From CAXXOK01 sp963663285 (GTDB lineage: Bacteria; Bacillota; Clostridia; Christensenellales; Aristaeellaceae), in NCBI GenBank assembly GCA_963663285.2, contig CAXXNI010000002.1, positions 124,001 through 188,000 of the forward strand: DNA of 64,000 bases, in the 5' to 3' direction. Made by a program: the position numbers and the translations under genes. A model generated the notes under the pieces. That model saw only the letters and a list, made by a program, of their open reading frames with translations. It searched no databases and was not told the origin of the DNA. Shown piece by piece: positions 53,269 through 62,177 of this stretch (within the stretch, counting starts at the first letter, position 1; each line of letters opens with the position of its first letter).

Positions 53269-54534
53269 ATGAAACGGATCTTTGCAATGATGCTGGTGCT
53301 CGTACTGGTGCTGTCTACGGTTGGCTTTGCCGCGGCTGAAGACACGGTAAACGTTACCGTATTCCACTACATGGCACAGGCAACCAAACAGGCCGGTCTG
53401 GTGGCGATTGAGGACGCGTACAGCGCGCTGCACCCCAATGTTACCTTCACCAACATCTACTACAATCAGGGCACCGATTACTTCCCGCAGCTTTCCACGG
53501 CGCTGTCTTCCGGTGACCAGCCCAATATTATGATGGGCAACCCGGGTTTGTACCCCGATCTGGTAACCGAAGGATTTGTAATGGATTTGAGCGATAACGA
53601 AGTCATCAAGAGCCTCAATCTTCCCAGCGGCGATTTGGGCGACGTATCGGCCGATGGTAAAATTTACGGCTTCCCGATCGACTTCAAATCCTGGGGCATT
53701 TTCTATAACAAGACGATCTTTGCCGATTTGGGGCTGGAAGTTCCCACAACCTTGTCGGAACTGAATGCACTGCAGCAGGCGCTGATCGACGCGGGGATTG
53801 ATCCTTATGTGCGCAGCTTCGGCGATGCCGTATACGGCGATATCGAAATGCGCAACACCGTTTGGACGCGCGCTCTGGAAACCGGCGCCAACGATGTGTT
53901 TGAAAAACTCATGAGCGGCGATGCGAAGTTTACGGATTATCCGTTCTTTGCGGAAGCTCTGCAAAACTGGACCGACCGCATGGTTGCTCCGCGTACTGAC
54001 GACATGAGCAATACGCAGGACATGGGTCTGGAAGTATTTGCTGCCGGCGGCGCCGCGATGCGCTATGACGGTACTTGGGCCATCGGCGATATGATGGCGA
54101 AAAACCCGTCCTTTGAAGTCGGCTTCTTCGTAGCGCCGATCGATGATAACGGTTCTGCCAAGCTGAACGTGCAGGTTGACCAGGCATTTATGGTAAACCC
54201 GCAGGCGGAAAACAGCGATGTCGCTTTGAACTTCATGGAATATTGGATTACCGAAGGCGTTGCCTGGTCCGAAATGAGCCAGATGCCGCTGCTGACGGGC
54301 AAAACGTCCGATAAGCTCCTGCCGATGGTAATTACCCTTGCCGAAACGAAAGCTTCCGGTAACATTGCCCATTACGGCGATTTCACCATGCCTTTCAGTT
54401 CCGCTTTCACCACAGCCTGGCGCGCCGAGTTGACCGCTTATGCGGAAAGCACGCTCACGGGCGGCGGAATGACCATTGACCAGTGCCTTGAGAACCTCCA
54501 GAGTGCGTTTGACGAGGTTATCGAGCTGAACTAA
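53269..54534 (+). CDS. Extracellular sugar-binding protein of ABC transporter
   Basis: 421 residues, AAAGGAGG before the ATG. The signal peptide MKRIFAMMLV to FAAAEDT has no lipobox. The family 1 solute-binding fold is visible: VTVFHYMAQATKQAG, DQPNIMMGNPG, GKIYGFPIDFKSWGIFYNKT (hinge and sugar-facing strand) and a helical C-terminal lobe. It feeds the two MalFG-type permeases that follow. The partner YesN/YesM genes downstream probably control it. The sugar is unknown; the downstream isomerase and aldolase genes suggest a deoxy or aldose sugar. Confidence 0.9.
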   Translation: MKRIFAMMLVLVLVLSTVGFAAAEDTVNVTVFHYMAQATKQAGLVAIEDAYSALHPNVTFTNIYYNQGTDYFPQLSTALSSGDQPNIMMGNPGLYPDLVTEGFVMDLSDNEVIKSLNLPSGDLGDVSADGKIYGFPIDFKSWGIFYNKTIFADLGLEVPTTLSELNALQQALIDAGIDPYVRSFGDAVYGDIEMRNTVWTRALETGANDVFEKLMSGDAKFTDYPFFAEALQNWTDRMVAPRTDDMSNTQDMGLEVFAAGGAAMRYDGTWAIGDMMAKNPSFEVGFFVAPIDDNGSAKLNVQVDQAFMVNPQAENSDVALNFMEYWITEGVAWSEMSQMPLLTGKTSDKLLPMVITLAETKASGNIAHYGDFTMPFSSAFTTAWRAELTAYAESTLTGGGMTIDQCLENLQSAFDEVIELN

Positions 54535-54568
54535 CAACCCTAAGCCAGGATATACAGGTACAACACAA

Positions 54569-54597
54569 GCCGCTCGCGCGTTGCGCGCGCGAGCGGC
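54569..54597 (+). promoter_or_regulatory. Intercistronic hairpin after the binding-protein gene
   Basis: Perfect 12-bp stem GCCGCTCGCGCG (54569-54580) / CGCGCGAGCGGC (54586-54597), followed by ACTTTT. Same location in its operon as the hairpins at 6759, 19344 and 33353. Confidence 0.65.
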
Positions 54598-54630
54598 ACT
54601 TTTGATAAACCCAGGCAGGAGCTGATCACT

Positions 54631-55524
54631 ATGACTACCGTCAACCCGGCTCGTTTGGATCGCAAGCGTAAACTTTCCACCTATGCTATTCGCGAGCATG
54701 GCGGCAATATTCTGTTCATGCTGCCCGCCTTTGTTCTGTTCGCATACGTGGTGTTGATTCCCTTTATCCAAAGCATCCCCGTATCCTTTACAGATAAAAA
54801 GGCGATCTTTGCCGGCAGCTGGAATTTTATCGGATTGGAAAACTATGCTAAACTGCTGAAAAGCTCGTCCTTTCAGGCAAGCTTCATCCATACACTGCAA
54901 TTTACCGGCGTCTATATTGTCGGAGCCAATTTATTAGGGCTGGTGCTCGCGCTTACGCTATGGCGCTCCACCCGTTTTAATAACATTATGCGAACACTGT
55001 TGTTCATGCCCTTTACGGTATCGCTGGTTGCCTCCACAAAAGTATGGAGCTACGTGTATACCGATGTACTTTCGCAGCTGACCGGTGCGCCAAGCCCGCT
55101 GGGTATCTCCTCGCAGGTTATCTATGGCCTTGCGCTCATCGCAATCTGGCGCGATATGGGCTATTGTATGCTCATTTTCATTGCCGCGCTGCAATCCGTA
55201 CCGCTGGAATATTACGAAGCAGCACGTGTGGAAGGCGCATCCCCGTGGCATGAATTTTGCCACATTACCGTGCCGATGATCGTACCCGCTTTTACTGCCA
55301 ACATCGCGTTACTGCTCTCTTGGGGATTGCGCTGCTTTGACTATTCCCAGATGGTTATTAACATGAAAACAGCCAAAACGACCGCCGTATTCGTATACGA
55401 ATATATCTTTGGCAACTCCCGGGCCGGGCTGGGGCAGGCAGGCGCTATCATCCTGACGCTGGTGTTGGTACTGCTGACCAACGTAGTAACCACGGTTCTC
55501 CGTAAAAGAGAGGTGGAAATGTAA
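54631..55524 (+). CDS. Sugar ABC transporter permease, MalF type
   Basis: 297 residues with six hydrophobic segments; the first is FMLPAFVLFAYVVLIPF. The EAA loop reads YYEAARVEGASPWHEFCHI, the CUT1 consensus. It is preceded by CAGGAG and ends with TAATG, overlapping the next permease start. It forms the channel with the MalG-type partner and receives sugar from the binding protein. There is no ATPase gene in the module. Confidence 0.9.
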   Translation: MTTVNPARLDRKRKLSTYAIREHGGNILFMLPAFVLFAYVVLIPFIQSIPVSFTDKKAIFAGSWNFIGLENYAKLLKSSSFQASFIHTLQFTGVYIVGANLLGLVLALTLWRSTRFNNIMRTLLFMPFTVSLVASTKVWSYVYTDVLSQLTGAPSPLGISSQVIYGLALIAIWRDMGYCMLIFIAALQSVPLEYYEAARVEGASPWHEFCHITVPMIVPAFTANIALLLSWGLRCFDYSQMVINMKTAKTTAVFVYEYIFGNSRAGLGQAGAIILTLVLVLLTNVVTTVLRKREVEM

Positions 55525-56411
55525 TGTCGCAAAATACCGCATCCGCCTCCCTGAGCTTCGGTCAACAGGCGGGACGCAACCGCATCAAAGTTATCCTGAA
55601 TGCGGCGCTGCGGATACTGTTCATCGCTGCTATTACGGCGATGATTCTGGTGCCGTTCTACATCAGTTTTTTGTACTCCATTAAGAGCCATTCGGACATC
55701 AGCCTCAACCGTCTGGCATGGCCGGCGATGCCGACATTGAATAACTACCTGCGCGTGATACAGGAAAACAAGTATGTAGGCATCGGTTTTAAAAACAGCA
55801 TTATTACTACGATCCCAACCGTGCTGATACTGCTGTTTACAACGTCTATGGCCTCCTTTGTGCTCGCGCGCAACAACGGCAAGTTCTACAAAATCATGTA
55901 CGCCCTCTTTATCAGCGGCATTCTGGTGCCTTTCCAGTGCATCATGCTTTCGCTGTACATGAACATTTACAATGCGGGGCTGGCCAGTACCAATATTGGG
56001 TTTATACTTGCAAGATCGGGATTTCAGGTCAGCATCAGCATCCTGACAGTGACGGGCTTTGTAAAAACGGTGCCAAGGGATATGGAGCAGGCCGCCTCCA
56101 TTGACGGCTGCGGAAAATTCGGAATCTTCTGGCGAATCGTTTTTCCGCTGATGACACCCGTGAATATGACACAAATTGTACTGAACACTTTGTTTGTGTG
56201 GAATGATTACAGCGTCGCGGTCGTATTGCTGCGCAGCGATGAAAGCCGCACGCTGCCACTGGCGCAGATTGTGTACTTTGGCGAGAATATGACGGAACTC
56301 AACCTTGCGTTTGCGTTTTTCATGCTCGCCATGATACCGATATTGATACTCTACCTGAGTACGCAAAAATACATCGTATCGGGCATTATGTCCGGCGCGG
56401 TGAAGGGATAA
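55524..56411 (+). CDS. Sugar ABC transporter permease, MalG type
   Basis: 295 residues, start ATG overlapping the previous stop by one base (TAATG) and preceded by GAGAGGTGG. Six hydrophobic segments and the EAA loop RDMEQAASIDGCGKFGIFWRI place it in the MalG/CUT1 family. Ends VSGIMSGAVKG, the classic MalG terminus. A terminator with an embedded promoter follows before yesN-type gene. Confidence 0.9.
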   Translation: MSQNTASASLSFGQQAGRNRIKVILNAALRILFIAAITAMILVPFYISFLYSIKSHSDISLNRLAWPAMPTLNNYLRVIQENKYVGIGFKNSIITTIPTVLILLFTTSMASFVLARNNGKFYKIMYALFISGILVPFQCIMLSLYMNIYNAGLASTNIGFILARSGFQVSISILTVTGFVKTVPRDMEQAASIDGCGKFGIFWRIVFPLMTPVNMTQIVLNTLFVWNDYSVAVVLLRSDESRTLPLAQIVYFGENMTELNLAFAFFMLAMIPILILYLSTQKYIVSGIMSGAVKG

Positions 56412-56481
56412 CCGGACGGACTAACACGATAGGCTGAAGAAAAGATTCGGCCGGATATATCTGCGGATTATAAAGCCGCAG

Positions 56482-56511
56482 AGAAGCGGATTGAGAAAGA
56501 TCCGCTTCTTT
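56482..56511 (+). terminator. Terminator of the sugar transport genes
   Basis: 10-bp stem AGAAGCGGAT (56482-56491) / ATCCGCTTCT (56500-56509), then TT. The loop and right arm overlap the promoter at 56491-56519. Confidence 0.6.
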
Positions 56512-56519
56512 GCTATAAT
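56491..56519 (+). promoter_or_regulatory. Promoter of the YesN/YesM pair
   Basis: TTGAGA (56491-56496), 17-nt spacer, TATAAT (56514-56519). The -35 lies in the loop of the upstream terminator. Start site near 56526, about 58 nt before the ATG. Confidence 0.7.
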
Positions 56520-56583
56520 AACATAAACAATGCCTGAAAAGGCAGAACGCTGAAATGGAATATCATTACGGAAAGGAGCCCCT

Positions 56584-58107
56584 ATGGCCCTGAAAGTTGT
56601 TATCGTTGAGGATAACCCTGCAACGGTACGGTCTCTGCTGAAAACGATCGATTGGCCGGCACTGGAATGCGAAGTGGCGGGAACAGCCAGCGACGGCGAA
56701 AGTGGCCGTAAGCTGATCCTCCGGGAGGAACCGGATATCGTGCTTACCGATATTCGCATGCCGGAAAAAGACGGTCTGGACATGATTTCTGAAATCCGTA
56801 AGGAATTACCGGATTGCAAGGTAATTATCATTACGGGATATGATCAGTTTCAGTATGCCAGCCGTGCTATTAAGTTGGCTGTTTTTGACTATATTTTAAA
56901 ACCGATTGATAATGAGGAAATTGAGCGTACGATTCGCCGTGCGGTTACCATGACCCGGCGAAAGCATGAAACGGATGTGGCGCTGGAGCAGGCAACAGCT
57001 TTAAAACAGCGCGCTCAACTGTTGAGCCTTCTGACCAACGATAGCCAGCGTGGACAAGGCGTACGCGGGATGCTTGCGGATGTAGGGCTTTCTTTTAACG
57101 CATATTATATTATGGTGGTGCAGCTGCAAGGCGAACGGGTTTTTTCCCAGGCTGTATTTAACCGTATCGACGCCGTACTGATAAGGCTGGGGGTAAACGC
57201 CGTCTCTCTTTTCCTGTACGATGCGGTGGTGATTTTTGTATATTTGGAAGCGGAAACAGCTGATTGGCGCAGTGAAGCTGACAGGATTGCCGAAGTAATT
57301 AACACGGAGTTAATCACGCCGGTACGCATTGGCATCAGCAAACTGGGCTCGTCCCAGCATGCAATTCGCACGGCGTATCATCAGGCACGGCAGGCACTTT
57401 GGGAAATTGCACTGTGCAAACACCCATGTATCGATAACTTTTATCTGGACGAGGGAGAACGCAGGCCGAACGAGCGGCTGGTGGAGATGTACCGTAAAAT
57501 AGACGAACTGCTGGAAAAAGCCAATTTAAGTGATGAATCCGCGATAGAAGCAGCGGACGTGATTGCCGAACAAAGCGGTAAGCAGTACAGCAATCTGCGG
57601 GCGATGGTATCACTGTATGCGATGATGCTGCGTAAAAAATTTCCTTGTCCGTTTGACGAGAAAATACACGAAGCACTTTTTGAAACCTGGTTTGTCAGCA
57701 ACGCGCAGGACGCGCGAGACTGCCTTGTGAAAATCTCCACCGTTATACGGGAAGCGATCGCTGCGCGGGACAACGCACAGCAATCGCTGCTCACCCGGAA
57801 TGCCTTGCAGTACATCCGCCTGCATGCCGTGGAGGGCTTGAGCCTGAACGATGTTGCCGAGAAACTGTGCGTAAGCGCCAACTATCTTTCGGCGTTGATC
57901 CGTAAGGAAACCGGCGTAACCTTCCACGAACATGTGTTGGAATCCAAAATGAACGTAGCGCGTACGATGCTGGCAGACCCCCGTATTTTGGTGGATGAGG
58001 TAGCGCGCGCGGTAGGGTATGGCAACTATATTTCGTTTTATAATGCATTTAAACGCATTGAGCATATGACGCCGACCGAGTTTCGTAACCAAAGGGCAGA
58101 AGTATGA
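56584..58107 (+). CDS. AraC-type response regulator (YesN-like)
   Basis: 507 residues. The N-terminal receiver domain (1-120) has the acidic pair E9/D10, the phosphorylatable Asp at D56 in LTDIRMPEKDG and the conserved Lys in LKPIDNEE. A central region of 280 residues precedes a C-terminal AraC DNA-binding domain (about 405-505) with two helix-turn-helices: LSLNDVAEKLCVSANYLSALI and VDEVARAVGYGNYISFYNAF. AAAGGAG precedes the ATG. It is coupled by ATGA overlap to the sensor kinase and probably activates the sugar module. Confidence 0.92.
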   Translation: MALKVVIVEDNPATVRSLLKTIDWPALECEVAGTASDGESGRKLILREEPDIVLTDIRMPEKDGLDMISEIRKELPDCKVIIITGYDQFQYASRAIKLAVFDYILKPIDNEEIERTIRRAVTMTRRKHETDVALEQATALKQRAQLLSLLTNDSQRGQGVRGMLADVGLSFNAYYIMVVQLQGERVFSQAVFNRIDAVLIRLGVNAVSLFLYDAVVIFVYLEAETADWRSEADRIAEVINTELITPVRIGISKLGSSQHAIRTAYHQARQALWEIALCKHPCIDNFYLDEGERRPNERLVEMYRKIDELLEKANLSDESAIEAADVIAEQSGKQYSNLRAMVSLYAMMLRKKFPCPFDEKIHEALFETWFVSNAQDARDCLVKISTVIREAIAARDNAQQSLLTRNALQYIRLHAVEGLSLNDVAEKLCVSANYLSALIRKETGVTFHEHVLESKMNVARTMLADPRILVDEVARAVGYGNYISFYNAFKRIEHMTPTEFRNQRAEV

Positions 58108-59891
58108 GAAAACCAAGCAGCTTATCCTACCGTGTCAAACTGATTCTGGTGGATTGTATCGCAATTGTCGCCGTCGCGTCGATTATTACACTCACCCTGA
58201 CGCTGACGGCTTCCCGGCAGGTAGTGGAAGATAAAAGGGCGCACTTGAGCCTGCTGACCGAACAGGTGCTGATGAATTTCTCCGACGCTTCCGATGCCGC
58301 AGCACAGCAACTGCTAAGCCAGGCATCCAGCAAAGGCGTATCCGTACAGATGTATGCCATGCGTAATCTGCGGGAGAATGATAAAGGATATTACCAGAGT
58401 GCGCAGAACCTGATTTACGAAATCAACCAGATGATTACCACGCAGTCCTATCACGATTCGCTCTACTTCCGTATGGACAATGGTTTATCGTTCAGCAATT
58501 CTTTTGCGGAGGAAAGCTTTGTGGAGGAGGCTTCCGGGCTGCTGGATCAGCCCGAATACGGCCAGAATACCTATGGGCGGACGCTTTGGGCGCGTGGCAA
58601 AGACGGCGATGTATATCTGATCCGGGATATTTACAACCTTTCGCCCATCCGCCATGTGGGCAAGACGGTTGCCCGCATCCGCAAAGAGATGCTGGCGGAT
58701 CTTGGCTCGATTAACGGAAGCCTGAATTCGACAATCGTATTTTTGGATGAAAACGGAAAAACCATTGCTATGGTTGGCGATACGAGCGAAGCCATGGCGG
58801 ATGCGGCTGAAAAAGCAGCAGCCGAAGCGCTTACGCAAATTGAAGTGGAAGACCCATATGCCATTTCCATTCATCAGGACGATCGTTGGTCGGCGGTTGG
58901 CTTTTTACCGATGGAGACACTGAACAGCGTACGGCAGGCGATTATCCGTACGGGGCTTGTGGTGGCGCTGCTGGGCGTGCTGTTTGGTACACTGGCGATT
59001 ATGGCGGTTACCCAGCGCATGACGCGGCAAATGCGTTTGCTGGTTAAATCCATGGATGAGGTAGCGGGGGGAAACATGAACCTGACGGTGCCGATTGAAG
59101 CGGGGGATGAAATCGGCCAGATGTCCGCACACTTCAACCGGATGATTGCGGACACGCGGGAATTGCTGGCCCGCATTGTGCGGGAGGAAAACCGGAAAAG
59201 CAAAGCGGAATACGAGATGCTGGAGTATAAATACCGCTCGCTGCAATCGCAGATCAACCCGCATTTCATTTATAATGCGATGGAAACAGTCAATGCGTTG
59301 GCTAAGATTGACGGAAATGATGAAATTTGCGATGTAGTCCGGCACATTTCCGCCTTCTTCCGGCAGAATACCGGAAACATGCAGAAAAAGTTTATTACAG
59401 TACGCCGGGAATTTGACAGCCTGAAACAATATGCCTACATTTACCACCATATCCATGGCAATACCCTGTCTACACCTTTTACCTGCACGCCGGAGGTGGC
59501 GGATGCGCTGATCCCGACCATGATTTTACAACCTGTGCTGGAAAATGCGCTGGTACACGGAGTGCGTCCGGCTGAGGATGAAGCGTTGGTGACCGTATCC
59601 GCCGAGGCGGATGAACAAGGGCAGCTGGTGGTGAAAGTGCAGGATAACGGCAGCGGCATGCCTGTGGAAATTATGGAGCAGATTTTATATAGTGCAGCGG
59701 ATGAACCGATGGGTGGAAACCGGTATTCCACCGGCATCGGCATGCGGAACGTACGTGACCGGCTGCGGCTGATTTACGGGGAACGGGCAAAATTGACCAT
59801 CCAAAGCGATGAAGGCAGCGGAACACTGGTATCCATCACGATCCCGCTGGTGTATGACGAAGATGAGCTGGGCTCAAATCCGGATTATTAA
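58104..59891 (+). CDS. Sensor histidine kinase (YesM-like)
   Basis: 595 residues. Two transmembrane helices (near 10-35 and 290-312) bracket an extracellular sensor domain. A HAMP segment (GDEIGQMSAHFNRMI) follows, then the His_kinase domain with phosphosite His in LQSQINPHFIYNAMETV. The HATPase domain has an N-box LQPVLENALVHG, a G1 box DNGSGMP and a G2 region GIGMRNVRDRL. It overlaps the response regulator by 4 nt. It likely senses the sugar or its binding protein at the membrane. The linker before the HAMP carries many Glu and Ala residues. Confidence 0.92.
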   Translation: MRKPSSLSYRVKLILVDCIAIVAVASIITLTLTLTASRQVVEDKRAHLSLLTEQVLMNFSDASDAAAQQLLSQASSKGVSVQMYAMRNLRENDKGYYQSAQNLIYEINQMITTQSYHDSLYFRMDNGLSFSNSFAEESFVEEASGLLDQPEYGQNTYGRTLWARGKDGDVYLIRDIYNLSPIRHVGKTVARIRKEMLADLGSINGSLNSTIVFLDENGKTIAMVGDTSEAMADAAEKAAAEALTQIEVEDPYAISIHQDDRWSAVGFLPMETLNSVRQAIIRTGLVVALLGVLFGTLAIMAVTQRMTRQMRLLVKSMDEVAGGNMNLTVPIEAGDEIGQMSAHFNRMIADTRELLARIVREENRKSKAEYEMLEYKYRSLQSQINPHFIYNAMETVNALAKIDGNDEICDVVRHISAFFRQNTGNMQKKFITVRREFDSLKQYAYIYHHIHGNTLSTPFTCTPEVADALIPTMILQPVLENALVHGVRPAEDEALVTVSAEADEQGQLVVKVQDNGSGMPVEIMEQILYSAADEPMGGNRYSTGIGMRNVRDRLRLIYGERAKLTIQSDEGSGTLVSITIPLVYDEDELGSNPDY

Positions 59892-60000
59892 CTGTAATGG
59901 ACGTACCGTCTCTGGGATTTCGCTGGCGCTGCATAAGGAATATAAAAGTATTCATTATTGCCTTTGGAAACGCCCATTGCTTTTCTGCGGATGAATAACA

Positions 60001-60053
60001 AATCAATCCCCTTTGGCATGCTACTTATGGTAGCTAGCCAAAGGGGATTGATT
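60001..60053. terminator. Large palindrome between convergent genes
   Basis: Perfect 17-bp stem AATCAATCCCCTTTGGC (60001-60017) / GCCAAAGGGGATTGATT (60037-60053), with a second inner stem GCTAC/GTAGC in the loop. No strong T run on either side, so it may act as an RNA-stabilising hairpin or bidirectional terminator. Confidence 0.6.
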
Positions 60054-60080
60054 ACCGTTCCATGAAGTTTGTTGATATGC

Positions 60081-60875
60081 CTATCGGTCTTCCGGCGAGC
60101 TTTCGCGGGGAGCCTCCCGTGCCCAATCCGGCCAGTTGGGACGTGCGGATACGGGGGTTGCCCACCGAACGGCATTTACCAAAATTCGTTGCACCTCCGG
60201 CTGGTAATAGACGGGGAAAGTCTCGTGACCGGAGGAAAAATAGAATATTTTCCCCGCGCCGCGCCGCCAGCAGCAACCGCTGCGCAGTACCTCGCCACCC
60301 TCCGATGTAGTGAGAAAAACCTGCTCCTCCGGCTGGGGAATTTCAAAATATTCGCCGTAACTTTCGTCCTTTGGAATCGTGAAGAATTCGCCACGCAGTC
60401 CTTCGGCGATGGGGTGAGAAGGCGATACCAGCCAAACACGCTGCCATTCGCCGTCGTTTGGCGGTGCGGTTGTACCCGCTGCACGCTGAGCGGATGTGGT
60501 ACGGCCTTCGCGCCAGCGCAAACACTGTGTTCGCGTACCCATCATACGGGAAAACAGTTTACTGGCATGGGCGGAATGTAGTAGTATCAGCCCCATTCCG
60601 TCCAGCACGCGCTTTTGCGCCGCGTCCACGCGATCCTCTGCAATTTCCCGCCAGTATTTATGGCCGAAATACACCAACACATCTGCCCAGCTCAGGTTCT
60701 CTTCGGAGAGCCCCTGCTGTGCATCCTGCATTACGGCAGTGCGTACTTCCATATCCGGTTGTGAGGCAAACAATGTACCAAGCGCACCGTGGATACCGTG
60801 GGGGTATACGGTACGTTCTGCTTTGGCGGCTTCTGGCAAAGGCCTGTTTTCATACCACACCAGCACATGCGTCAA
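60081..60875 (-). CDS. ThuA-like protein (trehalose utilisation/glutamine amidotransferase-like fold)
   Basis: About 264 residues from a TTG at 60875, whose first bases overlap the TGA of the oxidoreductase gene (TTGA); GGAGG lies 10 nt upstream. Longer in-frame extension would run inside the oxidoreductase. The ThuA pattern is clear: HGIHGALGTLF, DVLVYFGHKYWREI, MGLILLHSAHASKLF, SPSHPIAEGL and GKIFYFSSGHETFPVYY. ThuA-type proteins take part in disaccharide 3-keto or glucoside catabolism with Gfo/Idh partners; the exact reaction is not established. Translation is coupled to the oxidoreductase. Confidence 0.82.
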   Translation of the reverse strand: MTHVLVWYENRPLPEAAKAERTVYPHGIHGALGTLFASQPDMEVRTAVMQDAQQGLSEENLSWADVLVYFGHKYWREIAEDRVDAAQKRVLDGMGLILLHSAHASKLFSRMMGTRTQCLRWREGRTTSAQRAAGTTAPPNDGEWQRVWLVSPSHPIAEGLRGEFFTIPKDESYGEYFEIPQPEEQVFLTTSEGGEVLRSGCCWRRGAGKIFYFSSGHETFPVYYQPEVQRILVNAVRWATPVSARPNWPDWAREAPRESSPEDR

Positions 60876-61981
60876 GGTTGTTCCACCTCCGTCCACTGTT
60901 TCGTCTGGCTGGATTTTACGCATGCTTCCACAAACGCCATCCCCTGAAAACCATCTTCGAACGTGGCATAGGGCTGTGCGCCGTTTAGGTAACTTCCATC
61001 CAATATAGAGGTATAAAAACTATCAACGGCATTACGCAGCGCGTCCGGCCAACCCATTACGTGCCCCATGGGCGTGGTAATGAATGGGCGCGTTTCCGGC
61101 TGGCAGGCTTTGGGGTTCATGTATACGGTTTGGAACCCGATACCTTTTTCCCCTAAAATCAGGCGGTCTGGCTCTTCCTGCCGCCATTGCATACCGTACT
61201 GTGTGCAGGATACTTCCAACTGCAAGTCGTTTTTATGCCCGTTGGCAGCCTTGGAAATCAGCAGCATTCCTGGTGTGCCATCTGCAAAGCGCATGAGGAT
61301 TCCGGCGGTATCTTCGGTTGCCATGGGGTGCGATACTCCTTGTGCGTCTGTGCGTACGGGGTAATGGGTGGTTAGATCCGCCATTACGGAAACTACAGGC
61401 TGCCCGAGAACGCAGCGGGCTGTATCGTGCCAGTGGATGCCAATGTCGTTGATTGCGCGGGCAATCCCCGTATTATCCATCCGGCTGGCCCAATCGGTCA
61501 GCAGCGAGCCGGATTCTTGTAAATAGTGTCCGAAAACCATTAACGGCCGCCCGGCCAGGCCGTTTTGCAACCTTGCTTTCATTTCCTGTACCGGGGCGTT
61601 CAGGCGGTACTGATGGTTCAGCCCATGCGCCAATCCCTTTTGCACAGCCAATTGCCAAACCGCGCGTGCTTCGGCGGCACTGCCGGAAAGCGGCTTTTCG
61701 CAATACACATGTTTGCCGGCTTCCAGCGCGGCGCGGTTGATCACGTCATGCATGGCGTTTGGAGTGCAGTTGTGAATAACGTCAATCTCTGGATCGGAAA
61801 TCAATTCCTGCCAGTCGGCATAGGCTTTGGGTACGTCGTAGTAGGCTTGTAAACCATGCAGGGTTTCCACATTTCTCGAACATACCGCCGTTACTTCTGC
61901 CGCAGTTACGCGATGCAGAGCGTCTATGTGCTGCGGTCCGATAAACCCGAGCCCGATAATACCGGCGCGAAGCTTTTGCAT
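60872..61981 (-). CDS. Gfo/Idh/MocA-family sugar oxidoreductase
   Basis: 369 residues from the ATG at 61981 (MQKLRAGIIG), with AAAGGAGG 7 nt upstream. The N-terminal Rossmann loop GIIGLGFIGPQHIDAL binds NAD(P). EKP motif appears as YCEKPLSG with the catalytic lysine. The C-terminal dimerisation domain follows with DIGIHWHDTARCVLG. It oxidises or isomerises a sugar or glycoside carbonyl group. Its coupling to ThuA and divergence from the isomerase/aldolase genes indicate one sugar catabolic locus. Confidence 0.88.
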   Translation of the reverse strand: MQKLRAGIIGLGFIGPQHIDALHRVTAAEVTAVCSRNVETLHGLQAYYDVPKAYADWQELISDPEIDVIHNCTPNAMHDVINRAALEAGKHVYCEKPLSGSAAEARAVWQLAVQKGLAHGLNHQYRLNAPVQEMKARLQNGLAGRPLMVFGHYLQESGSLLTDWASRMDNTGIARAINDIGIHWHDTARCVLGQPVVSVMADLTTHYPVRTDAQGVSHPMATEDTAGILMRFADGTPGMLLISKAANGHKNDLQLEVSCTQYGMQWRQEEPDRLILGEKGIGFQTVYMNPKACQPETRPFITTPMGHVMGWPDALRNAVDSFYTSILDGSYLNGAQPYATFEDGFQGMAFVEACVKSSQTKQWTEVEQP

Positions 61982-62033
61982 ACTTGTACCTCCTTTGGTC
62001 GTATCGATTGAGAACGGTTCATCTTGTGCTTTT

Positions 62034-62061
62034 ATTATAACGGCTGCAAGCCGGAAAACAA
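62034..62061 (-). promoter_or_regulatory. Promoter of the oxidoreductase-ThuA pair
   Basis: Minus strand: TTGTTT (62061-62056), 16-nt spacer, TATAAT (62039-62034), about 50 nt before the ATG at 61981, in the divergent gap. Confidence 0.5.
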
Positions 62062-62177
62062 TATACATATTTGTGGATTTTGCTTATAAAATCATGAATC
62101 TGGAATATAGACGGGTTTCCCGGCCGGTTCTACAATAAGGACAAATGAACCGCAGAACTGAGAAGGGAAGGCAGCCT

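Noticed and set aside
53146..54900. Open frame of 584 codons on the minus strand
   Set aside because: It lies antisense to the binding-protein gene at 53269, has no signal or family motif, and ends inside the neighbouring permease; it is a codon-bias shadow.
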